From Marinobacterium marinum (GTDB lineage Bacteria; Pseudomonadota; Gammaproteobacteria; Pseudomonadales; Balneatricaceae): a stretch of 64,000 nt of DNA. Of this stretch, positions 16,953 to 27,000 are shown piece after piece (the stretch's first letter is position 1; each line of letters begins with the position of its first letter). The stretch lies in the NCBI RefSeq assembly GCF_013868415.1, contig NZ_JACEMT010000049.1:1-64000 (forward strand), written 5' to 3'. Under the pieces are notes generated by a model. The model had not been told where the DNA came from. It did no database searches and was given only the letters and a program-made list of their open reading frames with translations. Made by a program: the position numbers and the translations under genes.

Positions 16953-18319
16953 TGAGTACGCACGGGCTGGTGCTGCTGGTGGATGATGAGGCGATGGTGC
17001 GTGAGGCGACGGCGCAATGGCTCGAGCTGTCAGGCTTTGAGGTCAGGAGCTTCAGCCGTGCGGAAGATGCACTGGAGCAGATCGACCCTGCCAGTGCAGG
17101 CATTCTGCTGACGGATGTACGCATGCCGGGCATGGATGGTTTGCAGTTAATGCAGGAAAGTCTGGTGCGTGCGCCGGATATGCCGGTCATCTTGCTGACC
17201 GCCCATGGCGATGTGGATATGGCGACGGCGGCCATGCGGAACGGAGCCTATGACTTCATTGAAAAGCCGTATGTGCCGGATCGCCTGGTTGAGCGGATTC
17301 ACCGGGCCTGCGAGAAGCGGCGCCTGACGCTGGAAAATCTGCGCCTGCAGCAGAATTTGGCGACGCAAAGCGGGTTGGATGGGCGCATGATTGGCGTATC
17401 TCCGGCGATTCAGCGGTTGCGCCGGGAAATTCTGGCGTTGGCGGAGCTGGATACCAATGTGATCGTGTATGGTGAAACCGGTACCGGCAAGGAGCTGATT
17501 ACCCAGTGTCTGCATGAGTACAGCAAGCGCAGCAAACATGCCTTTGTGCCGATCAACTGCGGTGCGATCCCGGAAAACTTGATCGAAAGCGAACTCTTCG
17601 GTCATGAGGCAGGGGCGTTTACTCACGCGGCCAAACGCCGTATCGGCAAGTTTGAATATGCCAGTGGCGGCACCCTGTTCCTGGATGAGATCGAAAGCAT
17701 GCCGCAGCATTTGCAGATCAAAATGTTACGTGCGCTGCAGGAACATGTAATCGAGCGGCTGGGGGCCAATAAGCCGATCTCGGTTGATCTCAGAGTCGTG
17801 GCTGCCGCGAAGGTGGACCTGCGTGAGGACCCCAATTTTCGTGAGGATCTGTTCTATCGCCTGAATGTGTCAGAGCTGCATATCCCTCCGCTGCGAGAGC
17901 GTATCGAGGATGTGCCGCTGCTGTTTGCCTATTATGTGCGGCGGGGCGCGCTGGATTATGATCGTGAGCCACGGCCATTGTCAGACCATGACCTGGATGC
18001 GCTGCAGTCCTACGCCTGGCCCGGTAACGTGCGTGAGTTGAAAAACATCGCGATCCGTTATGGCATTGATCCGCGTGCCAGTCTGGTGGAGCTGTTGTCG
18101 CGTCAGCAGCCGATGCAGAGTGCGCCGGTCATGAGTCGTCAGTCTCTGCCATTGGCGGTACAGGTTGCAGAATACGAGTCGCGGTTGATTCGCGCTGCGC
18201 TCGAAGAACATCAGGGCAATATCAAGGCAGTGATGGAAATGTTGGACCTGCCCAGGCGTACGCTGAACCAGAAAATGCAGCGGTACGGTCTGAATCGGAG
18301 CGATTTTACGGCTTCATAG
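16952..18319 (+). CDS. DctD-like sigma-54-dependent response regulator
   Basis: A 455-residue activator. Receiver domain 1-120 with Asp55 (LLTDVRMPGMDG) and Lys in IEKPY; AAA+ domain about 145-380 with Walker A GETGTGKE at 174-181, Walker B GGTLFLDEIES, and an R-finger region; C-terminal Fis-type HTH (NIKAVMEMLDLPRRTLNQKMQRYGL). It would turn on sigma-54 promoters when phosphorylated by the kinase encoded just upstream. Oddity: the sigma-54-contacting GAFTGA loop reads GAFTHA (residues 221-226, His225). GAFTGA is near-invariant in active family members, so this may weaken or alter activation. The adjacent -24/-12 promoter at 18429-18445 is its likely target. Confidence 0.9.
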   Translation: MSTHGLVLLVDDEAMVREATAQWLELSGFEVRSFSRAEDALEQIDPASAGILLTDVRMPGMDGLQLMQESLVRAPDMPVILLTAHGDVDMATAAMRNGAYDFIEKPYVPDRLVERIHRACEKRRLTLENLRLQQNLATQSGLDGRMIGVSPAIQRLRREILALAELDTNVIVYGETGTGKELITQCLHEYSKRSKHAFVPINCGAIPENLIESELFGHEAGAFTHAAKRRIGKFEYASGGTLFLDEIESMPQHLQIKMLRALQEHVIERLGANKPISVDLRVVAAAKVDLREDPNFREDLFYRLNVSELHIPPLRERIEDVPLLFAYYVRRGALDYDREPRPLSDHDLDALQSYAWPGNVRELKNIAIRYGIDPRASLVELLSRQQPMQSAPVMSRQSLPLAVQVAEYESRLIRAALEEHQGNIKAVMEMLDLPRRTLNQKMQRYGLNRSDFTAS

Positions 18320-18322
18320 GCG

Positions 18323-18362
18323 AAAAACGGCTTATCGGTATGGGGTTATATCGGCCGTTTTT
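18323..18362 (+). terminator. Terminator after the dctD-like gene
   Basis: AAAAACGGC at 18323-18331 pairs with GCCGTTTTT at 18354-18362, the T-run being part of the 3' arm and extending to 18363. The 22-nt loop is long. It separates the two-component genes from the TRAP operon. Confidence 0.65.
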
Positions 18363-18428
18363 TGCTTATTTAATCGTTCCATGAATATTATTGTCAATAA
18401 ATTCAAATGCTTATGATTTGATTAATGT

Positions 18429-18445
18429 TGGCCCGTTTCCTGCAA
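18429..18445 (+). promoter_or_regulatory. Sigma-54 (-24/-12) promoter of the TRAP operon
   Basis: TTGGCCCG followed by TTTCC and TGCA gives the invariant GG (18430-18431) and GC (18442-18443) separated by exactly 10 nt, close to the consensus TGGCACG-N4-TTGCA. The start codon of the TAXI gene is 55 nt downstream. A sigma-54 activator gene ends 110 bp upstream. Upstream activator sites were not identified. Confidence 0.75.
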
Positions 18446-18499
18446 TATCTGCCTGTCACTACAACAAACAAAACTGACAACAGGTATAAGGAACACACT

Positions 18500-19528
18500 A
18501 TGAATCAAGGTAAACGTACGCTGATCAAGGCGCTGGGCCTGACACTGACGCTGGGTGCGGTGGCGACATCCTCCATGCTGGTGCAGGCAGCCGAGAACCG
18601 CTCGTACATCATGGCAACCGCTTCAACGGGCGGAACCTACTATCCGGTGGGCGTAGCACTGGCGACCCTGACCAAGGTGAAACTGGAGCCGACTCAGGGA
18701 ATCTCCATGTCGGCCATCAACTCGGCCGGTTCGGGTGAAAACATCAAGTTGTTGCGTGAAAACGAAGCCCAGTTCGCCATTCTACAGGGCCTTTATGGTG
18801 CCTGGGCCTGGAACGGCGAAGGCGCGATGGAAGCCTCCGGCAAACAGGAAAAGCTGCGCTCCGTCAGCATGCTGTGGCAGAACGTGGAGCACTTTGTTGT
18901 ACGTGGCAAATATGCCCAGAGCGGTACAATCAGCGACCTGGCGGCGCTGGAAGGCGAAAAGTTTTCCATCGGTAAGAAAAACTCCGGCACCGAAGGGTCG
19001 GGGCGCACGATTCTTGGCAACCTGGGCATCAATGCCGATGCCTTCAATCTGGCCTACATGGGATATGGTCCGTCAGCTGACGCACTGCAGAACGGCACCA
19101 TCGACGGCATGAATATTCCGGCTGGCGTGCCGGCCTCTGCCATCACCCGCGCTTATGCAGCCATGGGCGAAGATATCCGTGTGCTGGACTTTACCGATGA
19201 GCAGATGGCGCAGGCCAACGGCAGCTACAAGCTGTGGACCCGCTATGTGATTCCGGCCAATACCTATCCGGGTCAGACCCGCGATATCAACACGATGGCG
19301 CAGCCCAACTTCCTGGCGGTGCGTGATGATATCAGCGAAGAAGACGTGTATCTGCTGACCAAAACCATTTATGAAAACCTGCCGTTCCTGAACAGCATCC
19401 ACAAAGCCACCAAGGCAATGGCGCTTGAAAAAGCGATTGAAGGCCTGCCGGTGCCGCTGCACCCGGGTGCTGTGCGCTACTACCGTGAAGTGGGCGTTGT
19501 CATCCCGGACCATCTGATCGCCGAATAA
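18500..19528 (+). CDS. TAXI-family TRAP transporter solute-binding protein
   Basis: A 342-residue periplasmic binding protein with a signal peptide (basic MNQGKRTLIKALG, hydrophobic core, cleavage after LVQA near residue 29). TAXI signatures seen: YIMATASTGGTYYPVGVALATL, NIKLLRENEAQFAILQG, and IGKKNSGTEGSGRTILGNLGI. TAXI proteins pair with fused TRAP permeases to import dicarboxylates, glutamate or related acids using a sodium gradient; the ligand here is unknown. The neighbouring L-2-hydroxyglutarate oxidase suggests a C5 hydroxy- or dicarboxylate. ATG at 18500, AAGGAA upstream. A stem-loop follows the stop, likely keeping this gene more abundant than the permease. Confidence 0.93.
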   Translation: MNQGKRTLIKALGLTLTLGAVATSSMLVQAAENRSYIMATASTGGTYYPVGVALATLTKVKLEPTQGISMSAINSAGSGENIKLLRENEAQFAILQGLYGAWAWNGEGAMEASGKQEKLRSVSMLWQNVEHFVVRGKYAQSGTISDLAALEGEKFSIGKKNSGTEGSGRTILGNLGINADAFNLAYMGYGPSADALQNGTIDGMNIPAGVPASAITRAYAAMGEDIRVLDFTDEQMAQANGSYKLWTRYVIPANTYPGQTRDINTMAQPNFLAVRDDISEEDVYLLTKTIYENLPFLNSIHKATKAMALEKAIEGLPVPLHPGAVRYYREVGVVIPDHLIAE

Positions 19529-19540
19529 GCGTCTCGGTCG

Positions 19541-19564
19541 CGATCGGCCATTTTTGGCCGATCG
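19541..19564 (+). terminator. Intercistronic hairpin between TRAP SBP and permease
   Basis: A perfect 10-bp stem CGATCGGCCA/TGGCCGATCG around TTTT, 12 bp after the binding-protein stop, with no T-run. It fits a partial terminator or 3' stabiliser that raises binding protein relative to permease. Confidence 0.6.
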
Positions 19565-19599
19565 TCTCCCCCTAGAAACAAGCAATCAGGAATGACGTG

Positions 19600-21723
19600 A
19601 TGTCTGCTTCCACTCAAACCGACCAACAGACCGCCGAGAAACTGAAGGCGATGGAGCTGACCCAGCGCAGCGAACAAGGCGGTACCGGCCGCTTCGTTTA
19701 CTGGGCCGGAGTTCTGTTCGCGTTGGCTCATATCTATTTCAATACGCTGGGCACCCTGTCTGAACTCTGGGTGTCGGCCATTCATTTTTCCGGCTTTGCA
19801 CTGATGTGCGCCCTTATGGTGCCGCTGTCGAAAAAGCACGGGGATACACGCTGGAGTATCGCGGTCGATGTATTGATCGGCCTGGTAGCATTGGGAACGA
19901 CGGTTTACCTGATCCTGTTTGAAGATGCGCTTTACGCGCGCGGCGTGCATTTCAATACCACGGACTGGGTCGTGGCCGTTGCTGCCATTCTGGTCGCGCT
20001 GGAGATGACGCGTCGGACCACCGGCTGGTTCATTCCGTCGCTGATCCTGTTTTCGCTCACCTATGTATTCTGGTGGGGGCAGTACATCGATGGCATGTTC
20101 AACTTTCCGGGCCTGAGCCTGGAAACCGTGCTGTATCGCAGCTATTTCTCGTCCGAGGGCATGTTCGGCTCCATTGCCCGCATTTCCTGGACCTATGTGT
20201 TCATGTTTATCCTGTTCGGCGCCTTTTTGGTGAAGTCCGGTGCAGGTGATTTTATTATCGAATTGTCGCGCTGTGCTGCCGGTCGCATGATCGGGGGGCC
20301 CGGTTTTGTGGCAGTACTGGGATCCGGCCTGATGGGCTCGGTTTCGGGCTCATCGGTGGCGAATACCGTATCGACCGGTGTGATCACCATTCCATTGATG
20401 CGCAAGGCGGGGTTCCCGGCGCGTTTCGCTGCTGGTGTCGAGGCGGCAGCTTCCACTGGTGGTCAGCTGATGCCACCGGTCATGGGGGCGGGAGCCTTTA
20501 TCATGGCATCCTATACCCAGATTCCCTATGTGGAAATTATCGCCATTGCGGCGCTGCCGGCGTTGCTGTATTTCCTGTCGGTCGGCTTTTATGTGCGTGT
20601 AGAGGCGCGCCGCAGCCATGCACATGCGGTTGAGATGAATGTCCGTCCGGTGAAAGAGGTGCTGAAAGAGGGCTGGCACTGCCTGCTGCCGCTGGTGGTA
20701 CTGGTGGCGTTGCTGATTTACGGCTTTACCCCGACCTATGCGGCAGGCATCTCCATTATTGCGGTTGTGCTGGCTTCCTGGATTTCGCCGAAGAAAATGG
20801 GGCTCCGGGATATCTTTGACGCGTTGGCGCAAGGATCGAAAAACATGGCCACGACCGCCATGTTGCTGGTTGCCGTTGGCCTGGTGGTCAATGTGGTGGC
20901 CATGACCGGTATCGGCAATACGTTCTCGCTGATGGTAACCGACTGGGCCGGTGGCAGCTTGCTGATTACCCTGGTGCTGGTAGCGCTGGCTTCGCTGGTG
21001 CTGGGTATGGGGCTGCCGGTAACGGCTGCCTATATCGTACTGGCTACGCTCTCGGCTCCGGCGTTGTACAGCCTGATGGCCGAACGCGAACTGATCGAGC
21101 TGATCGTAAACGGCAATCTGCCGGAAACCGCGCGTGCCATCTTCATGCTGGTAGACCCGAACAGTCTGACGGCGTTGGCTGCACCGATGAGTGAAGCACA
21201 GGCCGTTGCGTTGGTGGAACAAATTCCATCCGACTTCAAGGGTCAGCTGCTGGATCAGGCCATTGATGCCGACAAGCTGGCGATGATTCTGCTGGCGGCC
21301 CACATGATCATCTTCTGGTTGTCACAGGACTCCAACGTAACGCCGCCGGTCTGTCTGACCGCGTTTGCGGCAGCGGCCATTGCGCGCACGCCGCCGATGA
21401 TGACCGGTTTCACCGCATGGAAGATCGCCAAGGGGCTGTACATTGTTCCGCTGCTGTTCGCCTATACCGGCTTTATCGGTGGCAGCCCGGATGAAGTGAT
21501 TACCGTATTCATTTTCGGCATTTTGGGTCTGTATGCCTTTGTCGGATTCATGGAAGGCTATCTTGAAGGGCCGTTGAACCTTGCCCTGCGCCTGTTCAGT
21601 GGCGTTTGTGCCATAGGCCTGCTCTATCCGCATGGTCACCTGGTCTATGACCTGATTGCCGCCGCGGCCTTTGTCGCCCTGTTTATGTACAGCCGTCGTT
21701 TGACGCCGGCTGAAGCCGTTTGA
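19600..21723 (+). CDS. TRAP transporter fused permease (DctQM-type)
   Basis: A 707-residue inner-membrane protein. An N-terminal 4-TM small-subunit region (about residues 30-150) is joined to the large TRAP subunit. The conserved core reads GDFIIELSRCAAGRMIGGPGFVAVLGSGLMGSVSGSSVANTVSTG (shown here only to place it near residues 209-253), then MRKAGFPARFAAGVEAAASTGGQLMPPVMGAGAF. These are hallmarks of the TAXI-associated 4TM/12TM fusion. It transports the substrate delivered by the upstream binding protein. Start is the ATG at 19600, with a GTG one codon earlier. lhgO begins 12 bp downstream in the same operon. Confidence 0.93.
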   Translation: MSASTQTDQQTAEKLKAMELTQRSEQGGTGRFVYWAGVLFALAHIYFNTLGTLSELWVSAIHFSGFALMCALMVPLSKKHGDTRWSIAVDVLIGLVALGTTVYLILFEDALYARGVHFNTTDWVVAVAAILVALEMTRRTTGWFIPSLILFSLTYVFWWGQYIDGMFNFPGLSLETVLYRSYFSSEGMFGSIARISWTYVFMFILFGAFLVKSGAGDFIIELSRCAAGRMIGGPGFVAVLGSGLMGSVSGSSVANTVSTGVITIPLMRKAGFPARFAAGVEAAASTGGQLMPPVMGAGAFIMASYTQIPYVEIIAIAALPALLYFLSVGFYVRVEARRSHAHAVEMNVRPVKEVLKEGWHCLLPLVVLVALLIYGFTPTYAAGISIIAVVLASWISPKKMGLRDIFDALAQGSKNMATTAMLLVAVGLVVNVVAMTGIGNTFSLMVTDWAGGSLLITLVLVALASLVLGMGLPVTAAYIVLATLSAPALYSLMAERELIELIVNGNLPETARAIFMLVDPNSLTALAAPMSEAQAVALVEQIPSDFKGQLLDQAIDADKLAMILLAAHMIIFWLSQDSNVTPPVCLTAFAAAAIARTPPMMTGFTAWKIAKGLYIVPLLFAYTGFIGGSPDEVITVFIFGILGLYAFVGFMEGYLEGPLNLALRLFSGVCAIGLLYPHGHLVYDLIAAAAFVALFMYSRRLTPAEAV

Positions 21724-21735
21724 AGGGATTAAGTG

Positions 21736-22941
21736 ATGCAGAGTAGCTTTGATTTTATCGTGATCGGTGGCGGCATTCTTGGCCTGTCCACGGCCCGCCA
21801 ATTACAACAGCGTTTTCCCGGTAAACGGGTGCTGGTTCTGGAAAAGGAAAATAGCCCGGCACAACACCAGACCGGCCATAACTCGGGCGTTATTCACGCC
21901 GGGGTGTATTACACGCCGGGCAGCATGAAGGCGCGTTTTTGCAAAGAGGGTAATGAGGCCACCAAAGCGTTTTGTCGCGAGCATGACATTCCGTTTGATG
22001 AGTGTGGCAAGTTATTGGTGGCCACCAATGAGCTGGAGCTGGAGCGGATGCAGGGCCTCATCGGGCGTTGTGCCGAGAATGAGCTGCCTATCGAAGTACT
22101 GAATGCCGAGCAGCTCAAGGCGCGGGAGCCGAACATTACCGGAGTGGGCGGTATTTTCGTCCCGTCAACCGGTATTGTCAGCTATACGCGCATCTGTGAG
22201 AAAATGGCCGAGCTGGTGGCAGCCGATGGCGGGGAGGTGCGTTATGACGCTGAAGTGCGCAACATCCGCGAACTGGCGGACAGCGTGGAAGTGGAGACCG
22301 AGCAGGAGCGCTTTGCAGGCAACTTTATGGTGGCCTGTGCCGGCTTGATGTCCGACCGCATTGTTCGCATGTTGGGTCAGGTGCCGGAGTTCAAGATCAT
22401 ACCGTTTCGCGGGGAGTACTTCCTGTTGCCGCCGCAGCATAATCAGATCGTTAACCACTTGATCTATCCGATCCCCGATCCTGATCTGCCGTTCCTGGGG
22501 GTGCACCTGACCCGGATGATCGATGGTACCGTTACGGTCGGACCCAATGCAGTACTGGCTTTCAAGCGTGAAGGCTATCGCAAAACGGACATCAGCGTAC
22601 GGGATATGGCTGAAATGTTGACCTATCCGGGGCTGCTGAAAATGCTGGCACGCAACCTCAAGCCGGGGTTGGTGGAAATGAAAAACAGCCTGTTTCGGCG
22701 CGGTTATCTGGAGCAGGTACGCAAGTACTGCCCGCAGCTGACGCTGGATGACCTGCGTGCCTACCCGGCCGGGGTGCGTGCTCAGGCCGTTGCTCGGGAT
22801 GGCTCGCTGGTAGACGACTTTTTGTTCGTAAATACCGAGCGAGCGCTGGTGGTATGCAATGCGCCCTCTCCGGCGGCAACCTCGGCGATTCCGATCGGCG
22901 CACATATCGTTGATCAGGTGGCCGAACGCGGTATTTCTTAA
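21736..22941 (+). CDS. lhgO: L-2-hydroxyglutarate oxidase/dehydrogenase
   Basis: A 401-residue FAD enzyme that oxidises L-2-hydroxyglutarate to 2-oxoglutarate. Seen: the N-terminal dinucleotide fold FIVIGGGILGLSTARQL, the LhgO block NSGVIHAGVYYTPGSMKARFC, the central PSTGIVSYTRICEKMAE, FRGEYFLL and a GPNAVLAFKREGY stretch, and a C-terminal CNAPSPAATSAIPIG FAD contact. Length matches E. coli LhgO. It sits 12 bp behind the TRAP permease, so the operon probably imports a five-carbon acid and feeds it to 2-oxoglutarate. Start at the ATG 21736; a GTG one codon upstream is possible. Confidence 0.93.
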   Translation: MQSSFDFIVIGGGILGLSTARQLQQRFPGKRVLVLEKENSPAQHQTGHNSGVIHAGVYYTPGSMKARFCKEGNEATKAFCREHDIPFDECGKLLVATNELELERMQGLIGRCAENELPIEVLNAEQLKAREPNITGVGGIFVPSTGIVSYTRICEKMAELVAADGGEVRYDAEVRNIRELADSVEVETEQERFAGNFMVACAGLMSDRIVRMLGQVPEFKIIPFRGEYFLLPPQHNQIVNHLIYPIPDPDLPFLGVHLTRMIDGTVTVGPNAVLAFKREGYRKTDISVRDMAEMLTYPGLLKMLARNLKPGLVEMKNSLFRRGYLEQVRKYCPQLTLDDLRAYPAGVRAQAVARDGSLVDDFLFVNTERALVVCNAPSPAATSAIPIGAHIVDQVAERGIS

Positions 22942-22972
22942 GCTGTCATTCCCTTTGCCTGGGATATTCTTT

Positions 22973-23006
22973 GCCCTGTCCGCCATGTGGTAGACAGGGC
23001 TTTTTT
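22973..23006 (+). terminator. Rho-independent terminator of the TRAP-lhgO operon
   Basis: An 8-bp stem GCCCTGTC/GACAGGGC with a 12-nt loop, followed directly by TTTTTTATTTT. It begins 31 bp after the lhgO stop. Confidence 0.9.
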
Positions 23007-23083
23007 ATTTTGAAATCCCGAGAGCGGCATTATAAAGTCTGCTGGATCACTCGAGTGGACTTTTCAGCACAAGGAGTTTGTCT

Positions 23084-23929
23084 ATGTTTCGTTGGCTAGC
23101 ACTTTCGTTGGCAGTGGCTTCAACCCTGGGGTGTGTCGCGTCGGCACCCAAACAGTCCGTTTCTGACAGGGCACAACCGACGGGCTCGGTTGCCTGCACG
23201 GATGCCTGGTATGAATCCGTGGAGCAGCGTGTCGGAACCGGTGATGGCCAGGGGCATGGTCCCGACTGGGGATCGGACGAGTGGAAATCGGTGGTTGAGT
23301 TCAAACTGGGAGTGCGCGGTGCTGCCGATATGCCTGAACTGTCCAGTCCGGCGTGGTGTGGCAAGGTTGAACAACTGCTGAGGCAACGTCAGGGCACGGC
23401 TCAGGGCCCCTCGTTTGAGTGTGATGCTGACACGTTGAGCGCAGCAGAAAAGCAGGTGTGCAATAGTGCCGAATTGTCGGCACTGGATCGCCAGCTCGGT
23501 GATGTATACCAGCAGTCGCTGGCGCTGACCGAAGGGCAGGGACGCAAGGTGCTGCAGGCTGAGCAACGTGGCTGGATCAAAGGGCGCGACGAGTGCTGGA
23601 AAAGCGGTAACCCTGAACAGTGTGTCGATAGCCAATATCGGCTGCGGATAGCGGCTCTGCAGGCGCAGTATCGACTGGTTGAGCATTCGGAGCCGGTGCG
23701 CTATCAGTGCGGCGGTAATCCCGGCAATGAGTTCGTGGCGACCTACTTCCAGACCGAGCCGAGCACTGTCATTGTTGAGCATGGCGACAGCGTGTCACTG
23801 ATGTACAACCAGCCTGCAGCCAGTGGGGCGAAGTATCAGGGACGTAATGCTTCTCTGTGGGAGCGCCGTGGCGGTGCATTGATTCGTTGGGGTGCCGATG
23901 CGCCCGAAATGGAATGTACTCAGAAGTGA
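23084..23929 (+). CDS. Lipoprotein with LprI and MliC-type lysozyme-inhibitor domains
   Basis: A 281-residue outer-membrane-type lipoprotein (lipobox STLGC, Cys17). The middle region (about 110-190) looks like the LprI/DUF1311 domain: FECDADTLSAAEKQVCNSAELSALDRQL, four cysteines, and WIKGRDECW. The C-terminal 80 residues match MliC/PliC c-type lysozyme inhibitors: VRYQCGG, the SGAKYQGRNASLWERRGGALIRWG strand pair whose Ser-Gly and Lys/Arg residues plug the lysozyme active site, and a closing Cys. Both domains are known lysozyme inhibitors, so protection of peptidoglycan is likely. ATG at 23084 with AAGGAG. Confidence 0.8.
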   Translation: MFRWLALSLAVASTLGCVASAPKQSVSDRAQPTGSVACTDAWYESVEQRVGTGDGQGHGPDWGSDEWKSVVEFKLGVRGAADMPELSSPAWCGKVEQLLRQRQGTAQGPSFECDADTLSAAEKQVCNSAELSALDRQLGDVYQQSLALTEGQGRKVLQAEQRGWIKGRDECWKSGNPEQCVDSQYRLRIAALQAQYRLVEHSEPVRYQCGGNPGNEFVATYFQTEPSTVIVEHGDSVSLMYNQPAASGAKYQGRNASLWERRGGALIRWGADAPEMECTQK

Positions 23930-24016
23930 TTTGATGTCGGTCAAGCCCGACAGGGCTGAGCCGGGCTGCGACAGCAATCTGTTCTTGTTCATACAGGTTT
24001 TCTTCTGTAGCGTGTA

Positions 24017-27000
24017 TTGAAACAAGAACTGCTGTCGGAGCCATTTGACTTGATCTCCCCAGTACCTCGCTCGTTCCCGAACTATCTGCGCATTTTTCTG
24101 CTCTTGTGGCTGTCTTGGCTGGCCATCACGAAGACCGTGTCGGTTGCGCAGGCTGAACAGTTTCTCGCCAGAGGGCCCGCGTTTGAACAGGTGTTCAGCG
24201 AGGCCGCTCTTCCCATGTTGCTGATCGATCCCGTCAGCGGCCAGATTCGCATGGCCAACGCGGCGGCGGCACGTTTTTATGGCTATGACCGCCAGCGGTT
24301 GTCCGACATGCATATTCAGCAAATCAATACCTTTACCTCGGAGCAGATTGCCAGCGAGCGCGCACTGGCCCGTTCTGAAGGACGCAACTATTTTATCTTC
24401 CGGCACCGATTGGCCAATGGCGAGACCCGCCTGGTTGCCGTGCATTCACGGCCCTACCTGTTTGACGGTCAAACTCTGCTGTACTCGGTTATCAGCGATG
24501 TGACGCCGGAGCGGCACCCGCAGGACGAGTTGTGGCGTTATCAGCAAGCTCTGGAAAGTATGGTGGATGCCCAGCTGGATGAGATTGAAAGGGGGCAACG
24601 ATGGCTGCAATGGACGCTGGCAGGTGCGCTGTTGGCGCAGGCACTGGTAATTGTTCTGCTGGTACGCAATATCGGGCGGCGACGAGAACTGGAAAAGAGA
24701 ACACGCGCTACGAACAAGGCGTTGAGCGACAGCCGCCACCAGCTGGAAAGTGCGCAGCGTATTGCGCGTGTCGGCAGCTGGCGGCTGGATCAGCAGGCAC
24801 GACAGATTCACTGTTCCAGGGAGATGAAAAATATTCTGGAACTGGAAAGCGAAACCTTCGAGCAGCCGTTGCGGCAAGCGATGGAGCGCATTCATCCTGA
24901 CGATATGGAGCGGGTCAAGCGGCGCTATGCGGATGCCATTGATCAAGGCATGCCCTATGACCTGGAGCATCGGTTGCTGATGCCGGACGGGCGGGTCAAG
25001 CATGTGCATGTTCGAAGTGAGAGCCATTGCCTGGATGATGGGTGTGAACGTGTTACGGTTGGAACCGTTCAGGACGTCACGCGCCAGCATGTTGTGCAGG
25101 CGGCGCTGGGTGCGCTGGCAGGCGAATTTGCACCCCTGACCGGAGATGCGTTTTACCTGGCCGTCTGTTGTCATCTGCGGCAGGCGCTGGGGCTGGATTA
25201 TGTCTTTGTCGGCCAGCTGTCGTCGCATCATGACCGAGTGGAAGTGTGTGTGGGATGCACCTCCGATGGCGAGATGCAGCCCTTTGACTATTCCTTGCAG
25301 GGAACGCCGTGCAGCAATGTCATGAAGACGGCACATGCGGTCTACCCTGACAAGGTTGCGGAGATGTATCCCGCAGACCCGCTGTTGGGCGAAATGGGGG
25401 TTCGCTCCTATATCGGCAGTTCGTTACTGGACAAGCGGCAACAGCCGATGGGAATTCTGGTCGGACTGGGACGCAAGCCACTGTTGCAGGCGGAGCTGGC
25501 ACGGGAGCTAATGGGCGTATTCGTGGAGCGGGTTGATGCTGAAATGCAGCGCTCGGCCGTGGAGCGACGTCTGGAAAAGACCGATGCCTATCGTCAGATC
25601 GTGCTGAGATTCTCCAGTCGTTTCATCAACCTGAGTCTGTCGGAAGTGGATAAGGCCATTCAGGACGCTCTGCACGAGATCGGCGAATTCATCGGCGCCG
25701 ACAGTTGTTATCTGTTCGCCTATGACCATGCGGCCGGGGTGGTTTCTATGACACACGAGTGGTGCACAGAGGACATGCCGACCGAGAAGGAACTGCTGCA
25801 GCGACTGCCGGTAGCGCGATTGCCGGTTTGGCTGGATCACCACCAACGCGGTGAGGCCGTGGTTGTAGAAGACACAAGCCGGTTGAATGAACCTCTTGTG
25901 GCCGAAGTGTTAAAGCGCAAATCCGTCAAGTGCCTGGTGGACCAGCCGTTAATGAACAATGGCATCTGCACGGGCTTTGTCGGCGTGGTGTCGAGGCAGC
26001 GTGTGAATCTGTTCTCGTCACATACGGGAGGGCTGCTCCGGCTCTTTGCGGACCTGTTGGTGAATGTGCGCCAGCGGCAACAGGTGGAAGGCGAATTGCG
26101 CCTGTCGGCCAGCGTATTCGACAATGCGGATGAAAGCATCATGATTGCGGATGTGGCGGGCCAGATCCTGTCGGTCAACGGAGCCTTCACTCGCACCACT
26201 GGGTATGCGGCCGAGCAGGCCGTCGGACGCTCATTGAGTTTCATGAATACACTGCATGGCACTCCGGGCAGCCTGGATACACTGTGGCAGCAGTTACGCA
26301 ACTTCGGTAGCTGGAAGGGAGAAGCCTGGAATGTGCGTCCCACGGGTGAGCGTTACGCCGTGCTGCAAAAGATCAACGCCTTTCACGATGAGCAGGGCGT
26401 ATTGCAGGGCTATGTCTCTCTGATGTCCGACATTACGCCGTTCAAGCAGCATCAGCGGGAGCTGGAGCGGATCGCCCATTTTGATGCGTTGACCGGCCTG
26501 CCCAACCGCACCCTGCTGGCGGATCGGTTGCAGCAGGCGATGGCGTTGGCACAGCGGCGGCAGCGCAATATCGCTACGTTGTTTATAGATCTGGACGGGT
26601 TCAAATCGGTGAATGACAATTACAGTCATGCCGTCGGGGATCGGTTGCTGGTACGTCTGGCTGGCCGCATGCAACAGGAAATACGGCAGGAGGATACCCT
26701 GGGCCGTCTGGGTGGCGATGAATTCGTGGCGGTTCTGGTGGACCTGGATAATACCGAAGCCAGCCTGCCGGTGATTCGCCGTCTGCTGGACGTGGTATCG
26801 GAGCCGGTTCGATTCGATGGTTTGGAGCTCAAGGTATCGGCCAGCATCGGGGTTGCCTTTTACCCCCAGCAGGACAGTCTCGATGCCGATCAGTTGTTGC
26901 GCCAGGCCGATCAGGCAATGTATCAGGCGAAACAGGCCGGTAAAAATCGTTATCAGTTGTTTGATGTGGAGCGCGACCGTGCCCTGCGCAGTCAGCATGA

